DNA of 64,000 nt, taken from contig JAPLCB010000002.1 in the NCBI GenBank assembly GCA_026392455.1, forward strand, positions 124,001 through 188,000. The letters are read 5' to 3'. Below the pieces are notes generated by a model. The model saw only the letters and a program-made list of their open reading frames with translations. It ran no database searches and was not told the origin of the DNA. This stretch comes from Propionibacteriales bacterium (GTDB taxonomy: Bacteria > Actinomycetota > Actinomycetes > Propionibacteriales > Nocardioidaceae). Of the stretch, positions 1-8,553 are shown in pieces. Both the position numbers and the translations under genes were made by a program. The stretch's first letter is position 1. Every line of letters begins with the position of its first letter.

Positions 1-1249
1 CCGCGGACTGATCGGCGGCCTGGAGGCCAGCCAGAACGACTACCTCACCGGCGAGGCACCCGAGCTGTTCGTGAACCGGCTCGGCGACCTGCTCACCAAC
101 AAGCCCCCGGCCGGCGGCAACGTCGTCCTGACCCTGAACGCCAAGGCCCAGAAGGCGGCGTACCAGGCGCTCGGCGAGCTCGGCAAGAACGTCCGCGCAG
201 CCGCGGTGGCGATCGAGCCGAAGACGGGCAAGATCCTGGCGATGGTCTCCAACCCCGGGTTCAACCCCGCGGCCCTGGCCTCCCACGACTTCGCCAAGGC
301 CCGCGCGGCGTACGACCGGCTCAAGCCCGACTCGCGCACCAGTCCGTTGAACAACGTCGCGATCGAGGAGGCGCTGCCACCCGGGTCGACCTTCAAGCTG
401 GTGACGGCCGCCGCGGCGCTGTCCAGCGGTGACTACCAGCCCGACACCCTGGTCGACGGCAGCCGGATCCTGGACTTCCGCGACACCACCTCGGACCTCG
501 GCAACCACAACGGCCAGGCTTGCGGGCCCAACAACAAGGTCACCCTGATCCGGGCGCTGGAGATCTCCTGCAACGTCGCGTTCGCCTCGGTGGGGATCAA
601 GGTCGGCCAGGACGCGCTGCGCCAGCAGGCCGAGAAGTTCGGCTTCAACGCGGCTGACCCCTACTTCACCGACCTGGACGACTCGCTGACCAAGCAGTCG
701 ACCAGCGTCTTCCCCAGCGACATCGCCGCGGTCTCCAGCCTCGGCTACTCCTCGATCGGCCAGTTCAGCGTCGCGGCCACCCCGCTGCAGATGGCGATGG
801 TCGCCGCCGGGATCGCGAACGACGGCAAGGTGATGAAGCCCTACCTGGTCAACGAGATCCGCTCCGCCGACCTCGACGTGGTGAAGTCGTTCGACAAGGA
901 GCTCTACTCGCAGGCGGTCTCGCCGTCGGTCGCCGACCAGCTGACCTCGATGATGGTCTCGGTCGTCGACAACGGCACCGGCAGCAACGCCCAGATCCCC
1001 GGCGTCCAGGTCGCTGGCAAGACCGGCACCGCCCAGACCGGCGTCAGCGGTCAGAAGCCGTACGCCTGGTTCGTCTCGTTCGCACCGGCCGACGACCCCG
1101 AGGTCGCGGTCGCCGTCGTCGTCATGGACACCGCCGCCGCGGCCCGCCGCGGCTGCGGTGCGGACGTCGACTGCGAGGGCGGGATCTCCGGCAACGAGAT
1201 GGCAGCACCGATCGCCCGGGCTGTCATGGAGGCGGTGGTCAACCAGTGA
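1..1249 (+). CDS. pbpA: Class B penicillin-binding protein (PbpA-type transpeptidase), 5' end outside window
   Basis: The C-terminal part of a peptidoglycan D,D-transpeptidase that cross-links stem peptides outside the membrane. The reading frame is open from base 2, so the gene begins upstream of the window. The three active-site motifs are in order: STFK (near 390), SCN (near 568) and KTGTAQT (near 1018), followed by the usual C-terminal beta strands. It ends 96 bases before pknB on the same strand, the standard actinobacterial order for this cell-shape cluster. The transpeptidase family is certain; the PbpA subtype rests on the neighbour. Confidence 0.93.
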   Translation, partial: RGLIGGLEASQNDYLTGEAPELFVNRLGDLLTNKPPAGGNVVLTLNAKAQKAAYQALGELGKNVRAAAVAIEPKTGKILAMVSNPGFNPAALASHDFAKARAAYDRLKPDSRTSPLNNVAIEEALPPGSTFKLVTAAAALSSGDYQPDTLVDGSRILDFRDTTSDLGNHNGQACGPNNKVTLIRALEISCNVAFASVGIKVGQDALRQQAEKFGFNAADPYFTDLDDSLTKQSTSVFPSDIAAVSSLGYSSIGQFSVAATPLQMAMVAAGIANDGKVMKPYLVNEIRSADLDVVKSFDKELYSQAVSPSVADQLTSMMVSVVDNGTGSNAQIPGVQVAGKTGTAQTGVSGQKPYAWFVSFAPADDPEVAVAVVVMDTAAAARRGCGADVDCEGGISGNEMAAPIARAVMEAVVNQ

Positions 1250-1345
1250 CCCCGACCTCGATCCACCAGACCGCTCCACCCGTGACGGACCGAGCACGGC
1301 TCCGTGATGATCTGTACGCACCAGAACGAATGAGGGGACACCTCG

Positions 1346-3112
1346 ATGGCTGAGCCAACGTCCGGACCGCACCGCATCGGCGGGCGCTACGAGATCGGCG
1401 AACTCCTCGGCAGGGGAGGGATGGCCGACGTCCGCAAGGGCACCGACATCCGGCTCGGCCGCACCGTCGCGATCAAGCGGCTGCGGACCGACCTCGCCAG
1501 TGACGCCGTCTTCCAGGCGCGCTTCCGACGCGAGGCCCAGTCCGCGGCGTCGTTGAACCACCCGTCGATCGTGTCGGTCTACGACACCGGCGAAGAGCTC
1601 GCCGACGACGCCGGATCGGGCCAGCCGGTCGCCCAGCCGTACATCGTGATGGAGTACGTCGCCGGCCGGACGCTGCGCGACATCCTCCGCGAGGGTCGCA
1701 AGATCCTGCCCGAGCGAGCCCTGGAGATCACCTCGGGCACGCTCGCCGCCCTCGACTACAGCCACCGCGCCGGAATCATCCACCGCGACATCAAGCCCGC
1801 CAACGTGATGCTCACGCCGGCCGGCGACGTGAAGGTGATGGACTTCGGCATCGCCCGGGCCGTCGCGGATGCACAGAACACGATGACCCAGACCGCCGCC
1901 GTGGTCGGCACCGCGCAGTACCTCTCGCCGGAGCAGGCCCGCGGCGAGACCGTGGACTCGCGGTCCGACGTCTACTCCACCGGCTGCCTGCTCTACGAGC
2001 TGCTCACCGGTCGGCCGCCCTTCGTCGGGGACTCCCCGGTCGCCGTCGCCTACCAGCACGTCCGCGAGCAGGCCCAGCCGCCGTCGACGTTCGACGCCGA
2101 CCTGACCTCGGAGATCGACGCCATCGTGATGAAGGCGCTCGCCAAGCGGGTCGAGGACCGCTACCAGAGCGCTGCCGCGATGAAGGAGGACATCGACCGC
2201 TACCTGGCCGGCCGTCCGGTGCAGGCCCCGGCCGTGGCCGCCGTACCGATGCCGCCGCTGGTGCCGCAGCTCGACCCGGCCGCCACCTCGGTCGTCCCGA
2301 CGACCACCACCTGGACCGAGGAGCCCGAGCGCCGCCGGATCGCGCCGTACGTGCTGATCGGCCTGATCGTGCTCGCCCTGCTGATCGGCGGCGGGCTGAT
2401 GCTGCGCGACCTGAACAAGGACGGCCCGAACGACGTCTCGTTGCCGTCCGTGACCGGGTTGACCCTGGAGGCCGCCCGGACCGCGATCACCGGCGCCGGC
2501 CTGGTCGTCGGCGAGCCGGTGGCCGAGGAGTTCAGCGACACCGTCAAGGCCGGCACGGTCATCTCCCAGGACCCGAGCACCGCCACCGACAGCTTCGTCG
2601 CGCCGGGCTCCACGGTGAACCTGGTCGTCTCCAAGGGCAAGGAACCACCGGTCAAGGCGACCATCCCCACCGGGCTGATCGGGTCGAACAAGGACGACGT
2701 GGCCCAGCAGCTCAAAGCGCTCAAGTTCGAGGTCAAGCTGGTCTCGGCCAAGCAGACCACCGACGAGGAGCTCGACGAGGTCACCAAGCTGAGCGTGAAG
2801 GAGGGTGCCGAGTACGCCATCGGCACCAAGATCACGGTGACGTACTCCCAGGGCCCGCCGACCGTGCCGGACGTCGAGGGACGCACTCTCGAGCAGGCCC
2901 GTCAGCTGCTGAAGGACGCCGGCTTCACCAACGTCACCGAGCGCGACGACCCCGGTTCACCGACGCAGCCGGCCGGCACGATCGTCTACCAGACGCTGCC
3001 CGCCGGGACGAAGCAGAACGTCAACACCCCGTTCACCATCGGCGTCTCGACGTACACCGACCCGGTGCCGCCGACGGAGAGTCCGACGACGGATCCGACC
3101 CTGCTGCCGTAG
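1346..3112 (+). CDS. pknB: Membrane Ser/Thr protein kinase with PASTA domains
   Basis: A eukaryotic-type kinase that senses muropeptides and controls wall synthesis and division. The cytoplasmic kinase domain occupies about residues 10-270: glycine loop GRGGMADV, catalytic Lys in AIKRL, HRDIKPANVM, and DFG at about residue 165. A Pro-rich juxtamembrane linker, one membrane helix (about 333-353) and three extracellular PASTA repeats follow; many homologues have four. The C-terminal tail is Pro/Thr-rich. The ATG at 1346 has a GAGGGG ribosome site 7 bases upstream. Family assignment is certain; pknB rather than pknA rests on the PASTA repeats. Confidence 0.95.
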   Translation: MAEPTSGPHRIGGRYEIGELLGRGGMADVRKGTDIRLGRTVAIKRLRTDLASDAVFQARFRREAQSAASLNHPSIVSVYDTGEELADDAGSGQPVAQPYIVMEYVAGRTLRDILREGRKILPERALEITSGTLAALDYSHRAGIIHRDIKPANVMLTPAGDVKVMDFGIARAVADAQNTMTQTAAVVGTAQYLSPEQARGETVDSRSDVYSTGCLLYELLTGRPPFVGDSPVAVAYQHVREQAQPPSTFDADLTSEIDAIVMKALAKRVEDRYQSAAAMKEDIDRYLAGRPVQAPAVAAVPMPPLVPQLDPAATSVVPTTTTWTEEPERRRIAPYVLIGLIVLALLIGGGLMLRDLNKDGPNDVSLPSVTGLTLEAARTAITGAGLVVGEPVAEEFSDTVKAGTVISQDPSTATDSFVAPGSTVNLVVSKGKEPPVKATIPTGLIGSNKDDVAQQLKALKFEVKLVSAKQTTDEELDEVTKLSVKEGAEYAIGTKITVTYSQGPPTVPDVEGRTLEQARQLLKDAGFTNVTERDDPGSPTQPAGTIVYQTLPAGTKQNVNTPFTIGVSTYTDPVPPTESPTTDPTLLP

Positions 3113-3117
3113 AGCAA

Positions 3118-3149
3118 GCCGGTTTCACTCCAGTTGGCGTGAAACCGGC
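3118..3149 (+). terminator. Hairpin terminator after pknB
   Basis: A perfect 11-bp inverted repeat (GCCGGTTTCAC / GTGAAACCGGC) separated by 10 bases, starting 6 bases after the pknB stop. There is no U-tract on either side. It lies between convergent genes and may serve both. A second near-perfect palindrome follows at 3154-3173, just beyond the stop of the minus-strand YibE/F gene. Confidence 0.7.
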
Positions 3150-3178
3150 ACTCCAGCATGTTGCAACGTGCTGAAGCG

Positions 3179-4417
3179 TCAGGAACGTGCTGGAACCGAA
3201 CGCCCGCCCACCGTCGCCACCGCGATCGCGGTCGTGATCGGCACGGCCAGGACCAGACCGATCCCGCTGGCCAGGGTCCTGACGATCTCCTCCGCGATGG
3301 TCTCGCTGGTGAGTACGTCGAACACCGGCCGGTCGTACAGCGACAGCAGCATCAGGATCGCCAGCGCACTGCCGGCGTACGCGAACACGATCGTGTAGAT
3401 CGTCGAGGCGATGTGGTCGCGGCCGATCCGCATCCCGCTGCTGAAGAGCTGCCGACGAGTCAGGCCCGGCCCGGCCTCACGGAGCTCCCAGACCGCGGAC
3501 GCCTGGGTGATCGTCACGTCGTTGAGAACGCCGAGCCCGGCCACCACCAGCGCACAGGTGTAGATCCCCTGGAACGACAGCGACCCCGCGAAGGCCGAGA
3601 GCATCGCCGCGTCCTCGTCACCGAACCCCGACAGGCTGGCGCCGTTGATCGCGAGCTGGCCCACCAGCGCCGTCACCCCGACGCCGAGCAGGGTGCCGGC
3701 CAGCGCGGCACTGGTCCGTGCTGACGGCCCGTGCGCCAGGTAGAGCACCACGAACATGATCGCCGCCGACCCCACCAGCGACACCGCCATCCCCGACGAC
3801 CCGGACAGCAGGGCCGGAAGCATGAACTTCAGCAGCACGAACCCGGCGAAACCGAGGCTGACCAGCGCCAGGATCCCGCGCAGCCGGGCCACCGCCGCGA
3901 CGACCACCACGAAACCGATCCACAGGATCCACAGCGGCTTGCCCCGGATGACGTCGTCGAACGAGTACGCCGCTTCCGCGTCGGCGTTCGCGGGCGGAAG
4001 ACGGACGAGCCGCACCTGGTCCCCGGCAGCGAGCCCGGACTGGGCGACCGCGGTGGGAACGCCGACCGTCTGCTCCCGCCCCCGTTCGGGCCCCTCGTCG
4101 AGGACGGCGACGATGCTGCCGCAGGAAGGCCGGTCAGCTGCCCCCGGGACCGCACCAGGCTGGTCCGGTTGAGCGGCCTGCTCGGGACAGGTCGTCTCCA
4201 GCGAGCGCACCGTCGCGTCCAGGAACTGCACCCCCGGCGCGCTGAACTGAGCCTTCTCCCGGAGGGCATCGACCTTGCCGGCGTCCGGCCACAGCGCCAC
4301 CACACCGACGACGGTGGCGATCGCGCACAGCACCAGGAAACCCAGCAGGACGCCGATCGAGCCGCGCGCTAGCGGGACCCGGACGGGACCCGAACGGTGG
4401 GAGTGCCCATGACCCAT
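3179..4417 (-). CDS. YibE/F family integral membrane protein
   Basis: A 412-residue polytopic membrane protein. The His/Gly-rich N terminus (MGHGHSH) leads to one helix, an extracellular domain of about 100 residues, then about seven further helices. The helix pattern and the mid-protein segment around GKPLWILWIGFVVVVAAVARLR match the YibE/F-like family, whose function is unproven; transport has been suggested. It lies 6 bases downstream of the DUF881 gene, so the two are probably co-transcribed. Its presence between pknB and crgA is not the most common order. Confidence 0.85.
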   Translation of the reverse strand: MGHGHSHRSGPVRVPLARGSIGVLLGFLVLCAIATVVGVVALWPDAGKVDALREKAQFSAPGVQFLDATVRSLETTCPEQAAQPDQPGAVPGAADRPSCGSIVAVLDEGPERGREQTVGVPTAVAQSGLAAGDQVRLVRLPPANADAEAAYSFDDVIRGKPLWILWIGFVVVVAAVARLRGILALVSLGFAGFVLLKFMLPALLSGSSGMAVSLVGSAAIMFVVLYLAHGPSARTSAALAGTLLGVGVTALVGQLAINGASLSGFGDEDAAMLSAFAGSLSFQGIYTCALVVAGLGVLNDVTITQASAVWELREAGPGLTRRQLFSSGMRIGRDHIASTIYTIVFAYAGSALAILMLLSLYDRPVFDVLTSETIAEEIVRTLASGIGLVLAVPITTAIAVATVGGRSVPARS

Positions 4418-4423
4418 CGGTGC

Positions 4424-5290
4424 TCAGTCCCGGGTCGGTCGCTCGGGGTTGCCAGCGACGGCGTACTTCAGGGTCGAGATGCCTTCGTAACCGGGGAAGT
4501 CCAGGCTGCCCTCGGGCTGGACCTGGTACCCGAGCTGGTAGTTCTCGACGAAGGTCAGGTACGCGTCGACGTACTCGCTGTCGTCCAGGCTGGTCTGCAG
4601 GGCACCGACGTCACCGATCGCCGAGATCACGTAAGGCGGTGAGTACGGGACGCCGTGCAGCATCACCGTGTTGCCGACGCACTTGATGCCGGTCGTGGAG
4701 ATCACCCGCTGGCCCTGGATGGTCATCGCCCTGGCGCCGCCGAGCCAGAGCGCGTTCACCACCGCCTGGATGTCCTGCTGGTGGACGACGAGCTCGTTCG
4801 GGTCGAGGCCGCCGGGTGTCGCCCGGGCTGCGTCGATCGCCGACTTCGGCGCATCGGTCAGGGTGACGGTCAGGCCGGCCCCGGTCACCGGGGTGAACCC
4901 GGCTGGACGGCGGAGCTTGTCGATCTGGGCCTGCAGGTTCTTGACCTCGACGTCGCTGACCTGCCGGCTCAGCGCGCTCACCTCGCGGGTCAGCCCGGTG
5001 ACCTGGTCCTGCTGGTCGGTGACGTGGTCGCGTTCCCCGCGGACGACGTGGTTGAGGTCGGTGATGCTCGACTCGCGCAGGTCCAGGCCCTTGGAGTTGA
5101 TCGAGGTGGTCACGAACAGGGCACCGGCGAAGACGAACATCGCGGCCGCTGCCGGCCGCCACCGGCCGCGGAGCCGGAAACGGAAGAGGTCGCGCCACCG
5201 CTCCAGGGAAGCCCGTCGATCTGCCCGCACAGACCTTCCTTCCGCTGACTGATGAATCGCCGAATCGATGGGCACCCGTCCGTTGCGCAC
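4424..5290 (-). CDS. DUF881 family protein, single-pass membrane
   Basis: A 288-residue protein with a basic cytoplasmic N terminus, one membrane helix (about residues 46-65), a heptad-like segment (about 75-125) rich in Asp, Gln and Val that could form a coiled coil, and a C-terminal DUF881 domain with the typical LVVHQQDIQAVVNALWLGGA signature. Members occur across actinomycetes beside crgA and the pbp-pkn cluster, suggesting a division or wall role; no biochemical function is known to me. It is divergent from crgA with about 60 bases between the start codons. Confidence 0.85.
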   Translation of the reverse strand: MRNGRVPIDSAIHQSAEGRSVRADRRASLERWRDLFRFRLRGRWRPAAAAMFVFAGALFVTTSINSKGLDLRESSITDLNHVVRGERDHVTDQQDQVTGLTREVSALSRQVSDVEVKNLQAQIDKLRRPAGFTPVTGAGLTVTLTDAPKSAIDAARATPGGLDPNELVVHQQDIQAVVNALWLGGARAMTIQGQRVISTTGIKCVGNTVMLHGVPYSPPYVISAIGDVGALQTSLDDSEYVDAYLTFVENYQLGYQVQPEGSLDFPGYEGISTLKYAVAGNPERPTRD

Positions 5291-5350
5291 CCGCGGTGAC
5301 TACGCTAACCGACGTGTCCGCATCACTCGTCCCGATCCTGGAGCCTTGCC

Positions 5351-5827
5351 GTGTCCAAGCCCACCGCCCGTAACCCCACGCAGTCCATCAGCGGTTACGA
5401 GACCTCACTGGTGCGTTGCGCCGTCGCCCTCCTCCTGATCGCGGTCGGGATCGCGTGGATCGTGGTCTACACGAACGTCGCCATGGACCGGGCACTCTTC
5501 GAGCGCAACCTGCTCGGCGGGACCGAGGGCGACCCGATCCCGTGGATGTCGAACCTGTACAAGTGGAACTACCTGATCGGCTTCGGCGTCGCGTTCCTCG
5601 GCCTGATCATCGGCGCACACCCGAAGACTCCGCTCGGCCGTGGCCAGGGCGTCGTGGTCGGGATGCTTGCCTGCTTCCTGCTCGGGCTGGCGTGGATCGT
5701 CGTCTACTACTTCATCGCCCAGAGCACGACCCAGGTCCCGGTGATGACCCAGCTCGGACAGCTCAACCTGGTGGTCGGCGTGGCGTTCATGGCAGTCGGT
5801 TTCACGTTCGCCACCAAGTGGGAGTAG
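5351..5827 (+). CDS. crgA: Cell division protein CrgA, tandem duplicated form
   Basis: CrgA is a small two-helix membrane protein that regulates FtsZ-ring assembly and interacts with division proteins in actinomycetes. Ordinary members have about 80-95 residues; this one has 158 and contains the CrgA fold twice. Repeat A (about 22-88) has GIAWIVVYTNVA and YLIGFGVAFLGLIIGA. Repeat B (about 96-158) has GLAWIVVYYFIAQ and LNLVVGVAFMAVGFTFATKW. Four membrane helices result. Repeat B is closer to canonical CrgA than A. The start is GTG. Confidence 0.9.
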   Translation: MSKPTARNPTQSISGYETSLVRCAVALLLIAVGIAWIVVYTNVAMDRALFERNLLGGTEGDPIPWMSNLYKWNYLIGFGVAFLGLIIGAHPKTPLGRGQGVVVGMLACFLLGLAWIVVYYFIAQSTTQVPVMTQLGQLNLVVGVAFMAVGFTFATKWE

Positions 5828-5903
5828 CTCACCGAGTTACACGCGTGTAGTTCTCCACAGAGTTGTCCCCAGGATGGGGAAAACCTGCGCAACCCCTCTG
5901 AGC

Positions 5904-6110
5904 GGGCGCAGATGTCCCGCAGAACCACCCCGACCGGGCTCAGATGTCCCGGTCGGCGTGCCTGCGCGGGACATCCGTGCCCGGTCGGCGTGCCTGCGCG
6001 GGACATCCGTGCCCGGTCGGCGTACGTGCGCGGGACATCCGTGCCCGGTCGGCGTGCCTGCGCGGGACATCTGTGCCCGGTCGGCGTGACTGCGCGGGTC
6101 AGGTGAGGGC
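5904..6110. repeat. 32-bp tandem repeat array with two leading inverted copies
   Basis: Five head-to-tail 32-bp units begin at 5951, 5983, 6015, 6047 and 6079; the last is incomplete. Each carries the core GGGACATCCGTGCCC with one or two changes. Two inverted copies of the core precede them, at 5904-5920 (GGGCGCAGATGTCCCGC) and 5936-5950 (GGGCTCAGATGTCCC), so strong stem-loops are possible between inverted and direct copies. The array fills the space between the convergent crgA and rhomboid genes and includes the last codons of the latter. Confidence 0.9.
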
Positions 6111-7016
6111 GGCGGCCCGTACGACGATCAGCGCAACGGAGACGATCGCGATCGTGCCCAGGCCCGACCACTGCACGAGGCTGCGATTCGCCTTGGGCGC
6201 GTACACGATCAGGGCCGAGATCAGCAGGCCGCCGACCAGGCCGCCGAGGTGGCCCTGCCAGGAGATGTACGAGCTTGCGAAGAACGTGAACGCGACGTTG
6301 ATCCCCAGCCAGACCAGGATCTGCTGGGTGTCCGCGCCGACCTTGTGGGCGACCACCAGCAGGGCCCCCATCAGGCCGAACCCGGCACCGGACGCACCGA
6401 GGGTGCCGCCGTGCGGGTCGGAGAGGAGCATCACCGCGACGCTGCCGGTCAGGCCGGAGAGCAGGTACAGCGACAGGAACCGGCTCCGGCCGAGGATCGC
6501 CTCGAGCTGCGGGCCGAGGAAGTACAGCACCATCATGTTCAGCAGCAGGTGCACCGGCTGCTGGTGGGCGAAGATCGACGTGACGATCTGCCAGGGCGCA
6601 CCGTTGGCCACGCCGGCCACCCAGCTCGCGCCGCCCTGGGCGTTGCAGACCGACTCACTGACGATGCCGGGGTAGAACGTCCGGCCACCGATCGCCTCGC
6701 AGCGACCGGCCGGCGTCAGCGACAGGACGTCGACCAGGTGCTCGCGCGCCTGGATCATCACCCAGACCGCGACGTTCATCGCGATCAGGACGAACGAGGT
6801 CAGCGCCGGGTTCGTGCTGCGGGTCCCGCCGTACGGGGCCACCCCGGTCCGGGTCTGCTTGGCACCCTCCTTCACGCAGGAGGGGCACTGGAAACCGACC
6901 GCCGCGGAGTTCATGCAGTCCGGGCAGATCGGTCGCTCGCACCGCTGGCACCGGATCCAGGTCTCGCGGTCGGTGTGGCGGTAGCAGACCGGGGCGGCCT
7001 CCGTTGGCTGGCTCAC
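6099..7016 (-). CDS. Rhomboid family intramembrane serine protease with N-terminal zinc-binding domain
   Basis: A 305-residue protein predicted to cleave membrane-spanning substrates. Residues about 10-45 form a treble-clef/B-box-like zinc module (CYRHTD, CQRCERPICPDC, CPSC). About six membrane helices follow, with the catalytic serine in GASGAGFGLMGA and the catalytic histidine in WQGHLGGLVGG. The helix-loop segment with PVHLLLNMM is also typical. It starts with GTG, 11 bases after the cyclophilin stop, consistent with an operon. Its stop lies within the last unit of the tandem repeat. Substrates cannot be inferred. Confidence 0.93.
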   Translation of the reverse strand: MSQPTEAAPVCYRHTDRETWIRCQRCERPICPDCMNSAAVGFQCPSCVKEGAKQTRTGVAPYGGTRSTNPALTSFVLIAMNVAVWVMIQAREHLVDVLSLTPAGRCEAIGGRTFYPGIVSESVCNAQGGASWVAGVANGAPWQIVTSIFAHQQPVHLLLNMMVLYFLGPQLEAILGRSRFLSLYLLSGLTGSVAVMLLSDPHGGTLGASGAGFGLMGALLVVAHKVGADTQQILVWLGINVAFTFFASSYISWQGHLGGLVGGLLISALIVYAPKANRSLVQWSGLGTIAIVSVALIVVRAAALT

Positions 7017-7027
7017 AAGAGGTCAGA

Positions 7028-7540
7028 TCAGCCGCGGGTGATTTCCACCGAGTCGATGATGACCGGTTCGAGCGGACGGTCACCCGGGCCGGTGGCCGTG
7101 GTGCCGATCGCGTCGATGACGTCGCGGCTCGCCTGGTCGGCAGCCTCACCGAAGATGGTGTGCTTGTTGTTCAGCCAGGTGGTCGCAGCGGTGGTGATGA
7201 AGAACTGCGAACCGTTGGTGCCCGGGCCGGCGTTCGCCATCGCCAGGATGTACGGCGTGTTGAAGGTCCGGCCGGAGAAGAACTCGTCCTTGAACGTGTA
7301 CCCGGGGCCGCCGGTGCCGGTGCCAAGCGGGCAGCCGCCCTGGATCATGAAGTTCTCGATGACGCGGTGGAAACCGAGACCGTCGTAGAACTTGCCGGTC
7401 TTGCCACCGTCGGCCTTGTACTCCTTGGTGCCCTCGGCCAGACCGACGAAGTTCGCCACCGTCTCGGGGGCGTCGGTCTCGAACAGGTTCAGCACGATGT
7501 CGCCACGGTTGGTGTGCAGGGTGGCCTTCAGGTCCGACAT
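7028..7540 (-). CDS. ppiA: Peptidyl-prolyl cis-trans isomerase, cyclophilin type
   Basis: A 170-residue cytoplasmic cyclophilin that catalyses proline isomerisation. It has no signal peptide. The core motifs are present: FHRVIENFMIQGG (catalytic Arg), GPGTNGSQFFITT and LNNKHTIFGEA, where Trp or Leu normally decides cyclosporin affinity. A ribosome site (GGAAGG) precedes the ATG. It heads a two-gene unit with the rhomboid protease, an arrangement common in actinomycetes. Confidence 0.94.
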   Translation of the reverse strand: MSDLKATLHTNRGDIVLNLFETDAPETVANFVGLAEGTKEYKADGGKTGKFYDGLGFHRVIENFMIQGGCPLGTGTGGPGYTFKDEFFSGRTFNTPYILAMANAGPGTNGSQFFITTAATTWLNNKHTIFGEAADQASRDVIDAIGTTATGPGDRPLEPVIIDSVEITRG

Positions 7541-7680
7541 GGGTCGCCTTCCAAAATATTGTTCAGAGATGAGTACAACTTCGGTGATTCAGGTGGAATC
7601 CTCCCACGTACCCCAAGGTTTCCATCCGCTGCACCTCGGGGCATGATCTTCCTGGAGGAAGCGAGTCATTGGAGGGAACC

Positions 7681-8331
7681 ATGGGGAGCAGGAACAAGAA
7701 GTCCACGAGTCTGGCGAGCACGGCGGCCGAGATCGTCAGCGGGGTTGTCACCCCGGCACCGAAGCGTCGTCGGCGAGGCCGCATGCTGCTGGTCCTGGGC
7801 CTGATCGGGCTCGGAGCTGCGGCGTTCAAGGCCCTTCGCGGATCGTCTTCCGCGGCTCCCGCGGTGGCCCCACCGCCGGCCCCCCGCTCCGCCCCCGCAC
7901 CGACGCCCGCGCCCACCCCGGCACCCGAGCCGGTCACGGTCGTCGCCCCGGAACCGGTGACGAACTCCCTGACCGACTCCCTGGCTGACCCGTTGACCGA
8001 CCCGCTCCCCGAGCCGGTCGCCGAGCCGGTGGACGAGACCATCGCCGAGCCCGTCGCTGAGATCGTCGCTGAGCCGGTCGCCGAGCCACTGGCAGAAGCC
8101 ATCGTTGAGCCCGAGCCCGAGCCCGAGCCCGTGGTCGAGCCCGAGCCGGTCGTCGAGCAGACCGTCGTCGAGCCGCCTACTGCGGCCAGCGAGCTTCACG
8201 ACATCGTGGAGGAGCCCTGGGCCGACGCCGAGGTCACCCCGGTCGTCGAGCCGCCCGCCGACTCCCTGACGTCGTTCTTCGACGAAGTCATGACCGACAC
8301 CGCGGAACGAAAGCTGCGCAAGGGCCGCTGA
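7681..8331 (+). CDS. Hypothetical single-pass protein with Glu-Pro-Val repeats
   Basis: A 216-residue protein not recognised by family. It has a basic N terminus, one hydrophobic helix (RMLLVLGLIGLGAAAF, about residues 36-52), an Ala/Pro linker, and a long acidic stretch of imperfect EPV/AEPVAE/EPEPEP repeats (about residues 80-170), then a short Ser/Asp-rich end. I chose the ATG at 7681 because GGAGGG lies 5-9 bases upstream; the frame is open from a TTG at 7669, but that would overlap the ribosome site. The extended acidic repeats suggest a disordered spacer or binding arm. Confidence 0.7.
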   Translation: MGSRNKKSTSLASTAAEIVSGVVTPAPKRRRRGRMLLVLGLIGLGAAAFKALRGSSSAAPAVAPPPAPRSAPAPTPAPTPAPEPVTVVAPEPVTNSLTDSLADPLTDPLPEPVAEPVDETIAEPVAEIVAEPVAEPLAEAIVEPEPEPEPVVEPEPVVEQTVVEPPTAASELHDIVEEPWADAEVTPVVEPPADSLTSFFDEVMTDTAERKLRKGR

Positions 8332-8342
8332 GCCGCACTCCC

Positions 8343-8522
8343 TGCCGCTGCTGGTCGAGGTACGCGCGCGGCCGAGCCTCGAGACGAGGTCGGGCGAGTC
8401 ACGGGTTTCGAGGCAGGCCTAGCGGCCTGCACCTCAACCAGCAGGCCCCACGCAGGCCCAGCGCCTGCACCTCAACCAGCAGGCCCCAGGCAGGCCCAGC
8501 GGCCTGCACCTCACGCAACCAG
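8343..8522. repeat. Intergenic 38-39-bp repeats and REP-like element
   Basis: A segment beginning with a diverged element ending in GGTTTCGAGGC (about 8405) continues with three copies of a 38-39-bp unit whose CCTGCACCTCA cores begin at 8426, 8464 and 8503. The words GGTTTCGAGGC and CACCTCAACCAGCAGG also occur at 38341-38462 and, changed, at 46104-46145, defining a dispersed family. No gene is visible in this 222-base interval. Confidence 0.85.
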
Positions 8523-8553
8523 ACGTCAGCCAGGCGGCGTACTACGATCCGGC

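Noticed and set aside
5944-6110. Possible CRISPR array
   Set aside because: The 32-bp units are directly adjacent with no spacers, and no cas genes are present.
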